Shown here: positions 23,955-34,800 of the stretch, piece after piece | Layout: each line of letters opens with the position of its first letter | How positions within the stretch are numbered: position 1 is the first letter of the stretch | Assembly (NCBI GenBank): GCA_918807975.1 | Contig: OU964925.1 | Location: forward strand, 31,407,608-31,471,607 | Length of the DNA stretch: 64,000 nucleotides | Source of the DNA: Aplidium turbinatum | Lineage: Eukaryota; Chordata; Ascidiacea; Aplousobranchia; Polyclinidae | Direction: 5' to 3' | Program-made: the position numbers and the translations under genes | The notes under the pieces: generated by a model | What the model was told of the DNA's origin: nothing | The model's database searches: none | Seen by the model: the letters and a program-made list of their open reading frames with translations, nothing else

Positions 23955-24370
23955 TCTGTCTTCTTCTTCGTTTGAACCTTTTTCGCCACTCCAGGGGTCG
24001 AGTAGCTCTGCTTTTACTACCCTTGGGCATTGGCGGCTACGCAATCTAGATGTTTGGACAGGAGTCGAGCAGCCATTGAATTGATTTCAATCAATCAATC
24101 AATCATTTTATTTTTCGTCATTAACGCGTCCGGGACAAAAAAGATACTAACTACAAAAATCGATATAAACCTACCAGCACGTTAACGAACGGGAAAAGGT
24201 GGCAAAACCTTGAAAGGTTTAAAACGTGCCTGAATGAAAAATTATTTGTCATCCATTTCAAACAGACCACGCACACGATTTGGCGCATGGTAGATGGTGC
24301 AGTTAGGCCTACAGATGGTGTGGTCTGCAATTTGTTCCTCCTTGCCACACTCACACAGATCGCGGATGGA
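23955..24370 (-). mobile_element. LINE 3'-end fragment(s), minus strand
   Basis: Minus-strand reading near 24354-24200 gives an ADHTIC-like and CTI-APNRVRGL-like C-terminal tail. Nearer 24095-23960 comes SIQWLLDSCPNI, a stop, and a 3' region with the PLEWR-like segment shared with the copy at 62190-62370. An (ATCA)n run lies between them at 24093-24107. Frames are broken. Confidence 0.6.
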
Positions 24371-25392
24371 TTTTGCGGGCAAAATATCCAAGGGCTGAAA
24401 ATGCACGTTCAGCCTCAACAAATGTTGACTTAATATTTTATAATGCTCAATACAAATCGTTCAGGTTTTCTGGCCTTGTTTGCTAGCTGCATATAGCAGC
24501 ATTTCTTTTTGCATTACTCGAGCGCCGATATCACAGTTTTGTGCTTCTTCACTTTAATCTTCTGCTACGAAAGCATGCAGCTCTTGAGCTAAAGTTATTT
24601 CAGAATTCAGTGTCATGGCTACTATTCTTCTGTAATGGTCTCTTTACACTGTTTAGTAGAGACTCGATCCAATTCAACAGTTGGGCTTGAGAAAATCTTT
24701 GAAAAACGTTCGTGGCCAGGGCAGCGATTTTCTGACGCTTTATTTTATGACCAAGCTGATCCTGGTTTGATTTGGTTTTTAAATCTTTATCTTCAGACTG
24801 ACAAAACCTCGATAGGTTATTCCTGGTACGGTAGTTTCGCATACTTGTAGAGGCTTTGACGCAGGGCCGGTTACCGAGATTGGCAGAGTGAAGTTTTCTG
24901 ATTGGTGAAGTGTTGTTGTCGGGGAATTATTCCATTTTACTTTTTCCGTAGATTTACAATACAAAAAGTTTTACCCCACCTCGAATTTTCTCTTTGCACT
25001 TACATCATTAAAATTCGCCATTCTAAGCTAAATTTTAATTTCTCCTTTGCAAAAAGCTTGGGCAGAAGTAACAGAAACTATACACTAACAGCACAATGGC
25101 ACAACTGTCTTTCTTACACTACGATACCCAGTTGCACTAATGCTACGACAGAAGCGATTGCGTAGTTCATTGTTTTGCCATAATGGCATTATAATAACAC
25201 TAATGTGGAGTGTTCAAGACAACCAGCTGATATTGTAAAGCTGCTTTAAAACCAAAATAATACAAAGGAGGCAATATGTCGCTACATCAGCTTTTGTAGA
25301 TGTTTTCTTGAAATCCGAGGATCGGGACAAGAAAAAATGAGCTAAAACCCGGGATTCAGGGATCGGGATTTCCCGGGGTCCCAACCCTACTG
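24365..25392 (-). mobile_element. hAT transposase remnant with C-terminal dimerisation motif
   Basis: On the minus strand around 24365-24440 the reading STFVEAERAFSALGYFARK matches the hAT C-terminal dimerisation signature (VEAERAFSA-GYF-K-R). Upstream in the same orientation, to about 24600, there is more degraded coding. The right end at 25392 (minus-strand start CAGTAGGGTTGGGACC) is a typical hAT terminus. A SINE fragment (24770-24940) interrupts it. The left terminus was not found. Confidence 0.65.
24770..24940 (-). mobile_element. SINE family 1 body fragment
   Basis: The minus strand carries the family-1 body: GGAATAATTCCCCG-like sequence, a central region reading CTTCACTCTGCCAATCTCGG, and a tail ending near ACAAAACCTCGATAGG-like sequence. 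The tRNA head is missing. Confidence 0.65.
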
Positions 25393-25610
25393 CAAATCAC
25401 TGACGCAGGACCAGTTACCGAGATTGACAGAGTGAAGTATCTGATTGGTGAAATGTTATTGCCGAGGAATTATTTCATTCATGAGATGCCGCTGAATGAA
25501 CATGCGTTGCTCAAACGCACACCCCGAGAGTTGAACCAGCGCCGCTTGATCTTGATTCTTTTTCGTTCACGAAGTCACGCGCTAACCAACTGAGCTATTG
25601 GCGCGGAATG
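25393..25610 (-). mobile_element. SINE family 1 with tRNA-like head
   Basis: On the minus strand the unit begins with a tRNA-like head (A-box TAGCTCAGTTGG, B-box GGTTCAACTCT, closing CGGGGTGTG) and continues into the family-1 body. It abuts the hAT end at 25392. Confidence 0.75.
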
Positions 25611-25684
25611 ATGCGCAAAAATACTGCAAACACTAATAATAAAATTATAGGCTACTTAAATAAAATTCTGTGGTTTTATACAAA

Positions 25685-26262
25685 CGAGGTGTGCACTTGA
25701 GCAACGCATTCCAAGAACTGCTCTCTATTCAGCACATTTAATGGATGGAATAATTCCCCGGCAGGCGAAATTTTTTTTCCCACGAGATTTCTGTCTCATT
25801 GATTCTAGTCACTGTAAAAGTAAGATTTTCCGAAAGTGTTTTGAGAGAGTGGTTGATTCAGATTGCGAAATAACTATTTGCCAATGAAATTCTGCAATGA
25901 TAATAAAATATAAGCTTTCTCTAACCCTACTTTTTTTGAAAAGCTCTTGTGCACCGCAAAAATTAAATTAAAGAAAAAAAAAGTTTGACTTCGATGGCCG
26001 TCGAACCATCGTTCTCACGATCACTAGGCAGAGGATGAAACCACTGAACCAACCGTGCCAACGAGAAAATGTTGCATTCACACGGTTTTAATACAAATTT
26101 TTACCAAAATATGTAAATGAGACAGAAAGTACGTGGGAAAAAAATTTGCGACCAGCCTGATTCAAAGCCTCTGCAAGTATGCGAAATTGCAAGGAATATG
26201 CTCTGCAAGAAGCTTTCCAAGTCCGAGGGTAAAGAATCAATCAAGTAAGTTAGCAATCGATT
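25685..26262 (+). mobile_element. SINE family 1 split by a MITE
   Basis: Family-1 sequence on the plus strand runs to 25767, breaks, and resumes at 26148 with the expected continuation (GACCAGCCTG..., then the AAGCTTTCCAAGTCCGAGG-like tail). The interruption is the TIR element at 25768-26147. Confidence 0.7.
25768..26147. mobile_element. TIR MITE carrying a tRNA-like segment
   Basis: The ends read TTTTTCCCACGAGATTTCTG and CAGAAAGTACGTGGGAAAAA, an inverted repeat of about 30 bp that continues into GTCTCATT/AATGAGAC. On the minus strand the interior has a tRNA-like segment (A-box GGTTGGTTCAGTGG, B-box GGTTCGACGGC). It is inserted in a SINE. The superfamily is not determined. Confidence 0.65.
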
Positions 26263-26929
26263 TTTTCTTCCCTTTACTCCAGAAAATTAACCCAACAATC
26301 CATCGAATTCAGTGGACTTAAAGTCTGGAACGTTCCCCCAAAAAACATTATTGAAATCAAAACCTTTTCATTTTTTTACAGCAAACTGAAAACCCATCTG
26401 CGAACAGAAATTCAAGCTGATTAGCATGCGTGTACTATTTAGTTAATATCGCTTCTGTATACTTAATCTTTTAAGTGCCATACTACTTTTGACATCAAGT
26501 ATCTGTCTAGCTTATTACAGCTGTCGCTGTCGTACATTTGCCACCACCATCTAAAACTGTTCAATTTCAATAGACTGCTATTAGGTGCTAATATGTTGCA
26601 AACGCAATAGGCCTACGCCTTTAGTCAATCAAACTACGTATATTGTAGGCTACTAGTTCAAAGAACTTTAGGCAATGACTCTCTGTTACTTCTACATTTG
26701 TTCAACAAGAGTAGGCTACTACAACAATGAAGCTGTATCCCTCTTTATCAGTTTATTTGAAAATTCACTTCAAAAAAGTCCAAAAAAACTTCCATCCGTC
26801 AACGACACCAAAGTCACTCACATGCCATCAAGACCATTCTCATATCATCTTCAGTAGTGCGTTTTTCATCTTTATTGTCACCTTAATAACATGCGTAAAT
26901 AATAATTAATGTAAATTCTTAAACCCATC

Positions 26930-27060
26930 AGTTATTATAAACAGACATAACTCAGCAACAACACTACATTTAACATCATAAAAATAAAAAACAATAAGCT
27001 AACGTTTTCGGCTAGTCATACAGCCCTTTTCAAGGCTATAAGAAAAGTATTTTAAAAGAA
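26930..27060 (-). mobile_element. Penelope-like tail relic
   Basis: The minus strand has CCTTGAAAAGGGCTGTATG followed by GGCTAGTC-type stem sequence and CCGAAAACGTTAGC. This resembles the Penelope tails above but with a damaged first box. It is tentative. Confidence 0.35.
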
Positions 27061-27064
27061 ATAT

Positions 27065-28329
27065 TACGGTACTAAAGAATTCAAGAATACAGCCTATCAC
27101 AGCAAAAATATGATCAAATTTAAACATTTGAGAAACTTGCTTAACTATAGCTCACACAAAATAATAACTGAAAAATTACGCAGCACAACATGTGAAGTAT
27201 TTATAAATTTTAAGAGGAAAAATTAATAATTAATTGTTCAGAAAAGGACTCAAGCAGATTATGCAAGATGGAAAGAAGCACAGCACGAGATAGTGGCACA
27301 AACAAAGCAGAAATACGAGAAGCAAACAAAGTAAAGAAAACAAAAAACGAGAAGCAATTCGTGACAATTCAATCAAAATCTGTTAAAAAATAGGAGGCTC
27401 CGCTAGCAAATAATTGCCTGTTGAGTCCTGGGTTGAAAGATTTGATTATCAAATTAGCTAAATTCAAATGCTCTCCCACTCTTGCCATTAAATGTCAGTT
27501 ATTGATTCCTATCCCAATTTTAAAACCATTCCCCTGTCGTTGCTGAAAATACTTCATTTTATTTAAACGAGAAAGACTGCAGCCAACATAGTTTTTTGTA
27601 TTATAAGCCCAGTACCGCATGTTCCTTCTTATATGCTCGTGTTTTGATTTTTTCTTTGTTTGTATTGGTGGTCACAGCGGTAAACCATAATCTCTTCGTG
27701 GGACAATTGTAACATAAAGTTCCCGGATCCGTTCGTCTGTATGTAATGACTGAAAAAGAAACACTCCTTCGAAACGTCTATTCAAATTTGTATTTCTGTA
27801 AAATTAGCCACCTGGCTGTCGAAATTGGATGCAACGCCGTACACCACTAAAACTTGTCACTACTGAACAGATTACTTAGACAAAAGATGGAAATTTTATC
27901 CAGCTGGCAAGCACTAAGCAAACAGTTAAATGTGCGACTAACTCTCAAGCAACCATTTCACGAATGACTAGAATAATTTGCGATATCTCAAATGCACGTA
28001 GACAGTAACTGTGACGCAATAATGAAAGACATTGTCACGCAATTCAAACCGGTGTTCAAAAGTAGTGATGCAATATTTCATCAGGTCTTACGACCGATGG
28101 TGCAATATTTGGACATTTTCTAGCAATTTCCATGACGTAAGATGCCAGCTAGGTTAAGTAGACCATAACGGTTTTTATATGACGTTTAATTTGGTGAAAA
28201 TTGTCGGGAACAATTGGTTGTACGGTTCAGTTGTCCCCACATGGCTTCATCAACTGGCACACTTCTAATTGCTTTAGGTATGTTTATCCAACTGCTTCTT
28301 TAACTAATTCTTCTATTTTAAATTATTAG
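27065..28329. other. Intergenic stretch, nothing firmly recognised
   Basis: No exon or bounded element could be supported. Around 27610-27730 there is weak similarity to the inner unit of the fold-back element at 49484-52227. Confidence 0.35.
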
Positions 28330-28338
28330 GTTTGATGA

Positions 28339-29518
28339 GGTAGCCACTTTAACAAGTCGAAATTCTGCCACTAAAAATGACTAGAATGAAACCGCCAACC
28401 AATCACAAGCTACAGTTTAAGTGACGTAAAAAATTGCGAAAAGAAGATGATAGAAAACAAATTAAGTGATGGATTTTTGTCAGCTGGTTGGCTTAGGGGT
28501 TAGGGCTAGAATGTAGTCATTTTATTGACGCGTGTTCAATTCCCACCACTGCTATTGCTCTTTTTCTTCTGTAATTACCAAATAAAGTTCAAAACAAGCA
28601 TTAACTCTCTGGATGAGTGCTAGAAGCAGTGGCGTACGCAGGATTTTGTCAAGGGGGGGGGGGGGCCATTGACAGTAGCGTAAAGCCATAAATTTGTTTG
28701 TAAAGGAGGGGTTTGACAAGGGCGGGCGAAGCCCGACAGCGTTTTTGCCTGAGAGGACACCCAGCGGCGGGGGGTCTGGGGGGCATCTCCCAGAAAATTT
28801 TAAAAATTACTTTGAATTTGGTGCATTCTGAGAGCATATTCAACAAAAATGTGGGTATGAATATTCCTGTAAAATGGTGCTGTCAGGTGGCATAGCAAAA
28901 GGATAAGATCATGTTTTCTTCGGCATTTTTCGGAAATAAAGCTAAAGTCTCTATGTTTTCTAGTTGCTAATTCCTGGCTGAGATGTTTGAATGTTAAGCA
29001 TCATTCCCAAGCATAAAGAGACTGAAGGCATGATTTTCAATATCGTGATGTCACACGCGTGCCAAAGGGGGGTTGTAACCCCCAAACCCCCCTGGCTACG
29101 CCACTGGCCATTGATATCCCAGACGTCTTCATGATATCCCAGTATGGTTTTAGTTTAGACTTTATCCATTTTTTTCTCACAATAATAGGCTTACAGAACA
29201 CTATGCCACATTGGCATACCTGGGGTGGGGTTGGTGGATTGGGCCATGTATTTCGTATTAGCTTAGTCTATAGAACAACATTGTTAATTGCTCTGACAGT
29301 GCAGTCCAAAACATATTAAATGCCTTAATCTACGTTGTTAACTACTAAAACATTTTTAAGGGGGGGGGGGGGCATGGCCCAATGGCCCCCCCCTGCGTAC
29401 GCTAGTGGCTAGAAGGGTCACAATTGGACGGTTGCCTCTTATAACTTGTTCTGATTGGTTGGCGGTTGCATTGTAGTCATTCGCAGTGGCAGAATTTCGA
29501 CTTGTTAAAGTGGCTACC
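28339..29518. mobile_element. Mutator-like MITE copy 1, 9-bp TSD, split by hAT
   Basis: Ends GGTAGCCACTTTAACAAG and CTTGTTAAAGTGGCTACC are perfect, and the inverted repeat extends, with gaps, through AACCGCCAACCAATCA. An exact 9-bp duplication GTTTGATGA flanks the element (28330-28338 and 29519-29527). The interior (plus orientation) has a tRNA-like segment: TTGGCTTAGGGGTTAG as A-box, GTTCAATTCCC as B-box, then the AAGTTCAAAACAAGCATTAA tail. Without the nested hAT its length is about 391 bp. Nine-bp duplications and long TIRs fit Mutator-like elements. Confidence 0.85.
28627..29407. mobile_element. hAT element nested in the Mutator-like MITE
   Basis: Ends CAGTGGCGTACGCAGG and CCTGCGTACGCTAGTG are inverted with one mismatch. 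An exact 8-bp duplication GCTAGAAG lies at 28619-28626 and 29408-29415. The 781-bp element has G/C homopolymer tracts near both ends and no transposase coding. Confidence 0.9.
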
Positions 29519-29544
29519 GTTTGATGACCATGCTTAATTTACTT

Positions 29545-29800
29545 TCATCTACGTTGCCTAGCCTTCAAATCTGCATCGCATGCACGTTTTAAACTTCTGT
29601 GGTTTTGTCGCCTTTTTCTTCTGCTGGGTTTGTTCCCGTACACTATTTGTGACTTATCATTGCTGTGGTTTACCGACAAAGAAAAATAAATTGAACTAAA
29701 TTTGTCATTTTTTTGCAGTGCTGTCACTTTTTCAAGGTTGTCATGGAATGAAGATATTTTTTTGACAAGTGGCAACCCTTGGCTTGATCCTATCTTGGCT
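29545..29800 (-). other. Unrecognised open frame cut by a MITE
   Basis: On the minus strand an open frame enters from the MITE border at 29800 and ends at a stop at 29545, with a basic C-terminus (PSRRKRRQNHRSLKRA). The same frame is open again on the far side of the MITE (30199-30228), back to an ATG that follows an in-frame stop. It could be a small host gene or an old retroelement piece. I do not recognise the protein. Confidence 0.3.
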
Positions 29801-30198
29801 GGTAGCCACTTTAACAAGTCGAAATTCTGCCACTGAAATTGACTACAATGCAACCGCCAACCAATCAGAACGTGTTATACGAGGCTACCGTCCAATTGTG
29901 ACCCTTATAGCACTCATCCAGAGAGTTAATGCTTGTATTGAACTTTATTTGGAAATTACAGAAGAAAAAGAGCAATAGCAGAGGTGAGAATCGAACACGC
30001 GTCAATAAAATGACTACTCTCTAGCCCTAACCTTAACCCCTAAGCCAACCAGCTGACAAAAAATCCATCACTTAATTTGCTTTCTATGATCTTCTTTTCG
30101 CCATTTTTTACGTCACTTAAACCGCAGCTTATGATTGGTTGGCGGTTTCATTCTAGTCAATTTCAGTGGCAGAATTTCGACTTGTTAAAGTGGCTACC
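29801..30198. mobile_element. Mutator-like MITE copy 2, 9-bp TSD
   Basis: This 398-bp element has the same TIRs (GGTAGCCACTTTAACAAG) as copy 1 but the opposite internal orientation. An exact 9-bp duplication ATCTTGGCT flanks it (29792-29800 and 30199-30207). The internal tRNA-like segment reads on the minus strand. It lies only 282 bp from copy 1. Confidence 0.9.
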
Positions 30199-30587
30199 AT
30201 CTTGGCTTCTGCTTCTGAGGTTGCCAGTTCAACCATTTTCTACCAAATTCAGAATTTTGTAAAATTTGGTGGTTTTCAATCTCATTGGCAGGTAAAGAAA
30301 GGTTTGATAATTTCTGAAATGCGCTTAATCGTTTTTTTAGTTTTTTTGGGAGGATTCTTCAGTAAAACAGTGCCAAGAAAGGAGGTTGATAACTGTGGCC
30401 AAAGTACGGTAGGCAAACTTTTTTGAGCAGCCTCTGATTTAAGCAAACTCTTTGTTGTCCGTAGCACAGTTTTCTACACACAATGTTAGTTTCGGCATTA
30501 ACCTGACACATGTTAATAACGTGACCTTACATCTTAATGTGATCTAGGCCTTAACCTGTTAATCAAAAAAAAATCATTTGTTCAAAT

Positions 30588-30890
30588 TTGCGGGACTTCA
30601 TGAACGAAGAAGCTTCAAGATCAATCGGCGATGGCTCGACTCTTGGGCGGGGTTGCGCACTTGCGCTTGAGCAACGCATTCTAAGGACTGCTCTCCATTC
30701 AGCAGCACATAGTGGATGGAATAATTCCCCTGCAACAACACTTCAACAATCGGAAACTTCACTCTGTCAATGTCGGTAACCAGCCCTGCATCAAGAGCCT
30801 CTTCAAGTACCGGTATGCGAAACTACCATAATTAACCTATCAAGGCTTTGTCAGTCCGCGGATAAAGATTCAAAACCAACCAACCCGAAG
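30588..30890 (+). mobile_element. SINE family 1 copy
   Basis: The head is degraded (GGCTCGACTCTTGGG as B-box region). The body (GAGCAACGCATTCTAAGG, GGAATAATTCCCCTG) and the tail (GGCTTTGTCAGTCCG.GGATAAAG, then CCAACCAACC) are clear. Confidence 0.75.
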
Positions 30891-31850
30891 ATATGCGGTA
30901 GCCTAAACAGAAAGCATACGGTAGGCCGGGAGCATAGGCCAGGTGTGTTCACCTCAAGTGCTTTTTAGGCAAGAATTGAAACATTTGTTCCAGTCGCTGT
31001 ATTAGCATGGCATTTTTTATCACTTAGGCTATGTTTCTATTAACATTAATTCATTTTTTGATGTGTTGTTGTTTTATTTTTACTTAAGCCTATTGAAGGT
31101 GGCGACTATAGAAACATAGGTATTCTGCATATTTTGACACCAAAACTGACTTTCTACTATGAGTAGTTAGCAAGTTAGAGGATTTTTTTACTAAATTTGA
31201 CCTTTTGTGACCTTTGTTGGGGGGTAGGTGGCTGGGTTTTGGGGCCTACCAAAAAAGAATTATGTAAATGTTATTTTTTAAAGGTTTGCCAGGTTTTCAG
31301 AACCCCCCATGTTGAAATTGCAAAAAAAAATGTTTTTTAAACCACCCTAATGTTCAGGACTGCAAGATCACGCTTTATGAGTTTTTTCCAAGAAAGTTTT
31401 GGTCTACCTTGACCTTGCTGTGCTGTAATACTGACACATCTGACATGCGAGATTAGCCTAAGCTAGTGCTGCACTCAACGTGTCTATTAACCCATCTCAG
31501 TCTGCCCAATTGAAGGACTGTCCCGATTCATCTTATTTAGAAAAGAATCACAAACCAGATGTTGTCTTCAGGCTTGACCAATTTATTGTAAATTTATTTA
31601 TTTATAAGAAACTTAATTATCAGCTTTCATATTTGAGTATGGTATGGTAATAGGTTTGTTTTTCTTGCAGATTAAAAGACTTTGCCATCTTCGGATGTAA
31701 ATGTTTCCCCAGCCTTTATGGGGCAAACAATAAATAGTAGGACTATTGTTGTCAAAATGTAGAAACTTATAAATTGCTCAGTAGCTTCGTTGGTTCAATC
31801 CATGAAAGTTTCCAAATCAAATTCTATGAGATATAATTTAAAGTTGACTC
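30891..31850. other. Upstream flank of kelch gene 1
   Basis: No TATA box or other promoter element could be assigned, and no exon was found. The stretch holds simple AT- and T-rich sequence. Confidence 0.35.
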
Positions 31851-34800
31851 ATGGCGGATATTGAAAGATTTAGTTTGGGAAGGGCTGCCAGTACATCACA
31901 AGTGCAAGGTAAACTTTATGCTGGAATACAGTAATATTTTGTATGTTTTTCATCATTATAGTCTTGTTCATCATCGGTGTATGATTGTCTGGTTGAAATG
32001 CAGGGAAACATTTTTAGTCATCACATCAAAGAATATAACCCAAACCATAGTAAAACTGATTAATCTACCATTCTGCATAGCTATGTGGTAAGAGCCCTGG
32101 TTCAACGCACTCAAAGGCATTTCGGTGTGTCTTTGGTAAGACACTTAAAGGCATGTTGTCAATTGAATAGTGTCATCCCTTCGACTAAAGCCCTTGATTT
32201 CTCTTATGCTTAAAAACAATTATTAACATTTTTATTATGAAGTGTTTATTTTGAAGTAAATCCTGTGTTCTTAGATGAAAAATCTATGATTGGCTGCTTC
32301 TCGCATCTCCACCCTCCGTTTCTGTTGAGAATTGAAAGCATATTGTCAGGAACTATCAGACGAGTGGGTGTTTATTTTTCTGCTTTTTTTTTGAATTGCA
32401 AATTAAATCACAAGAGTTTAAGCTTTTATGTTTTGTTTTTTTTCTTTTTTGCTCAGCAGTTCCAGGCTTTCTTTTATGTTTTTAGAATGAGTTCATCGTC
32501 AAGGACAAATGTTCATATGCACACTGCACGCAAACTGACACTGTTGCTTTCTGCGGTGGCATAGAGTTGAATTACTTGGTGTCAGTGGAAGTTTGCTTTC
32601 TCAAGTTGGCCGACTCCTCGCATAAGATCTCCAACATGAATTTGCAACGTATTGGATGCTGCTCCACCTTTGTGCAAGGTTTGTTCTGTTTCAGCAATGA
32701 CAGGTGGAAATGCAATGAAATCTTTCGCAAACAATTTAGTTTGCTTTGAACATTGTTAATTGATGATTGTCATTAAAATATATTAAATATATTTATGGCC
32801 TATTGATATGCTATATTATACATATTCATTAAAGATGAATGGTAGAGCTTCGGTAGAGAGTTTGTCTTGTTGAACCATAGGCATACGAAGCCGAGCAACG
32901 TGATCAAGTTTAACATCTTCAAGTTTATTACATTTACATAAACATAAAACTACGCAGGGTAAATGTTACAATCAAATTTCTTTTTGACAATTTTAGCTAG
33001 ATTTTTTGAAAATCTTACCGAATCTTTTCCCAAGAATGGTACATCAAAAAAGTTGCTAAAATCGTCTTCGGGTTTATCTTTCGGTTTCGTATCCAAAAAA
33101 GCTTTTCATATTTTATCAAAAAAGTATGACGGGTATCCATTTAATATGTTACATTTAAATATAATACAAATATTATACAACATATATATAATATAATATT
33201 AATAATACAAAAAATATGCTACATTTAAATGGATACCCGTCATACTTTTTGTTGACATACCGATTCGGTATGTCAACAAGACATTTATCGACTAGAGCTG
33301 GGGAGCACCTGAATTTGAATTCTGTACAGAAAAGCGCAATTAAAGATCACATTTTCTCGTGTACAGAATGCCAAAATAATGTTTCTATCAAGCAATTTGA
33401 GATCATGTTCAGAGGCAGGTCTGAGTATCAAACTAAGATCTTGGAAGCCTTGTACATAAAACGTCACAATCCACTTTTGAACAGACAATTGTTTGCTTAC
33501 GGCTCGTCTTTCTTGCTCTCTGTATTTTAAAATTAGTTTTTTCACACCTTGCCTTTCTACCATATCATGTGATCTGTTTAACACCTTTTGATGCAGTTAC
33601 CTTTGATTCTTGTGGAGCCTATCGTTGAGTTTGAGCTAGTCAGAAGTACTGTGCAGTTTTTTGTCTTTTCCTGTTTATAGATTTAGTTAACCACTGTATT
33701 TTATTCAGATGTAGTTAAGTTATATGTATATTATTCCTGAAGAGGACATCTTGTGAGTCGAAAACGTTCGATACTTAATTTGTTGCGTAGTTTTATGTTT
33801 ATGTAAATGTAATAAACTTGAAGATGTAACTTGATCACGTTGCTCGGCTTCGTATGCCTATGGTTCAAAAAGATGAATGGAATGGATAAGTCGATCATAG
33901 TTGTACCGGTAGTCATAATGTTGTATGGTAGAGAGACATGGATAGGCTACCAAGAGTGAGCTAGGAATTTTAAAAAGAACAAAAAGGGCAATTGTGAATG
34001 CAGTGTGTTGTGCAAAAACGAGCAGAAAGAAAACAATGGAAAAATTATTAATGAATATGCAAAAGATAAGGGAGACTATAGACCAGGGGTGGGCAAACTA
34101 TTTGACAGAGAGGCAAATATTTTCTCAAAATTTGACATGTTGACCATGCGAGTATATAATGAACAAACACATTGTAGTTTATATATGAAATCATTTATAT
34201 TCATTGATTTGCATTTAAAAGCTATAGACAAAAAGTAACAAATATTGCATAAAAATTAGATATATTTCTGTGATAAATGATGTTCTTATGTGACATTTTT
34301 GCTGAAGTGTCAAAATTTGGCATGGGGGTGGTTGTGGCAACACTCCTAGCAGGACCGATCTGTGTATCAGATGGTTAAGATCTGTGGCTACATGTGCTGA
34401 CGCTCATCAGGCTAAATTCACTTGTTCATAGCATTTTGCATTGGACACAAAACGTACTGTTTCCACCATAATGATACTGCTTGAAAAAATTTTCATCAAA
34501 CAATCTTTTGTTACATTTTGTTAATTTGTGGAACACCTACAGTAAAAGCTTGGCTTGGTGATTGGCGTTTGAATGAAAAGTTGTTGAACAAGAATAAGAT
34601 TGGTTGTATTATGTATGTATAAACTTGAAAATTACGAGTAGAAGGTTGCACGTAGTTCGAAGCTGCAAGTTTTCGTCTGACTCTTTTCAGGAGCTAACGT
34701 CAGAACAAAATAGACCTAAATGTGGTGAAGTATTTGTAGTGGAAGAAAAAGGAAATGTAAATTTACCGTCAAAAGTAATTCGTCTACTATGCCTTAACCG

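Noticed and set aside
34082-34330. CAGGGGTGGGCAAACT as a hAT left end in kelch gene 1 intron 3.
   Set aside because: The end is typical, but no right terminus or target duplication could be located, so no element was listed.
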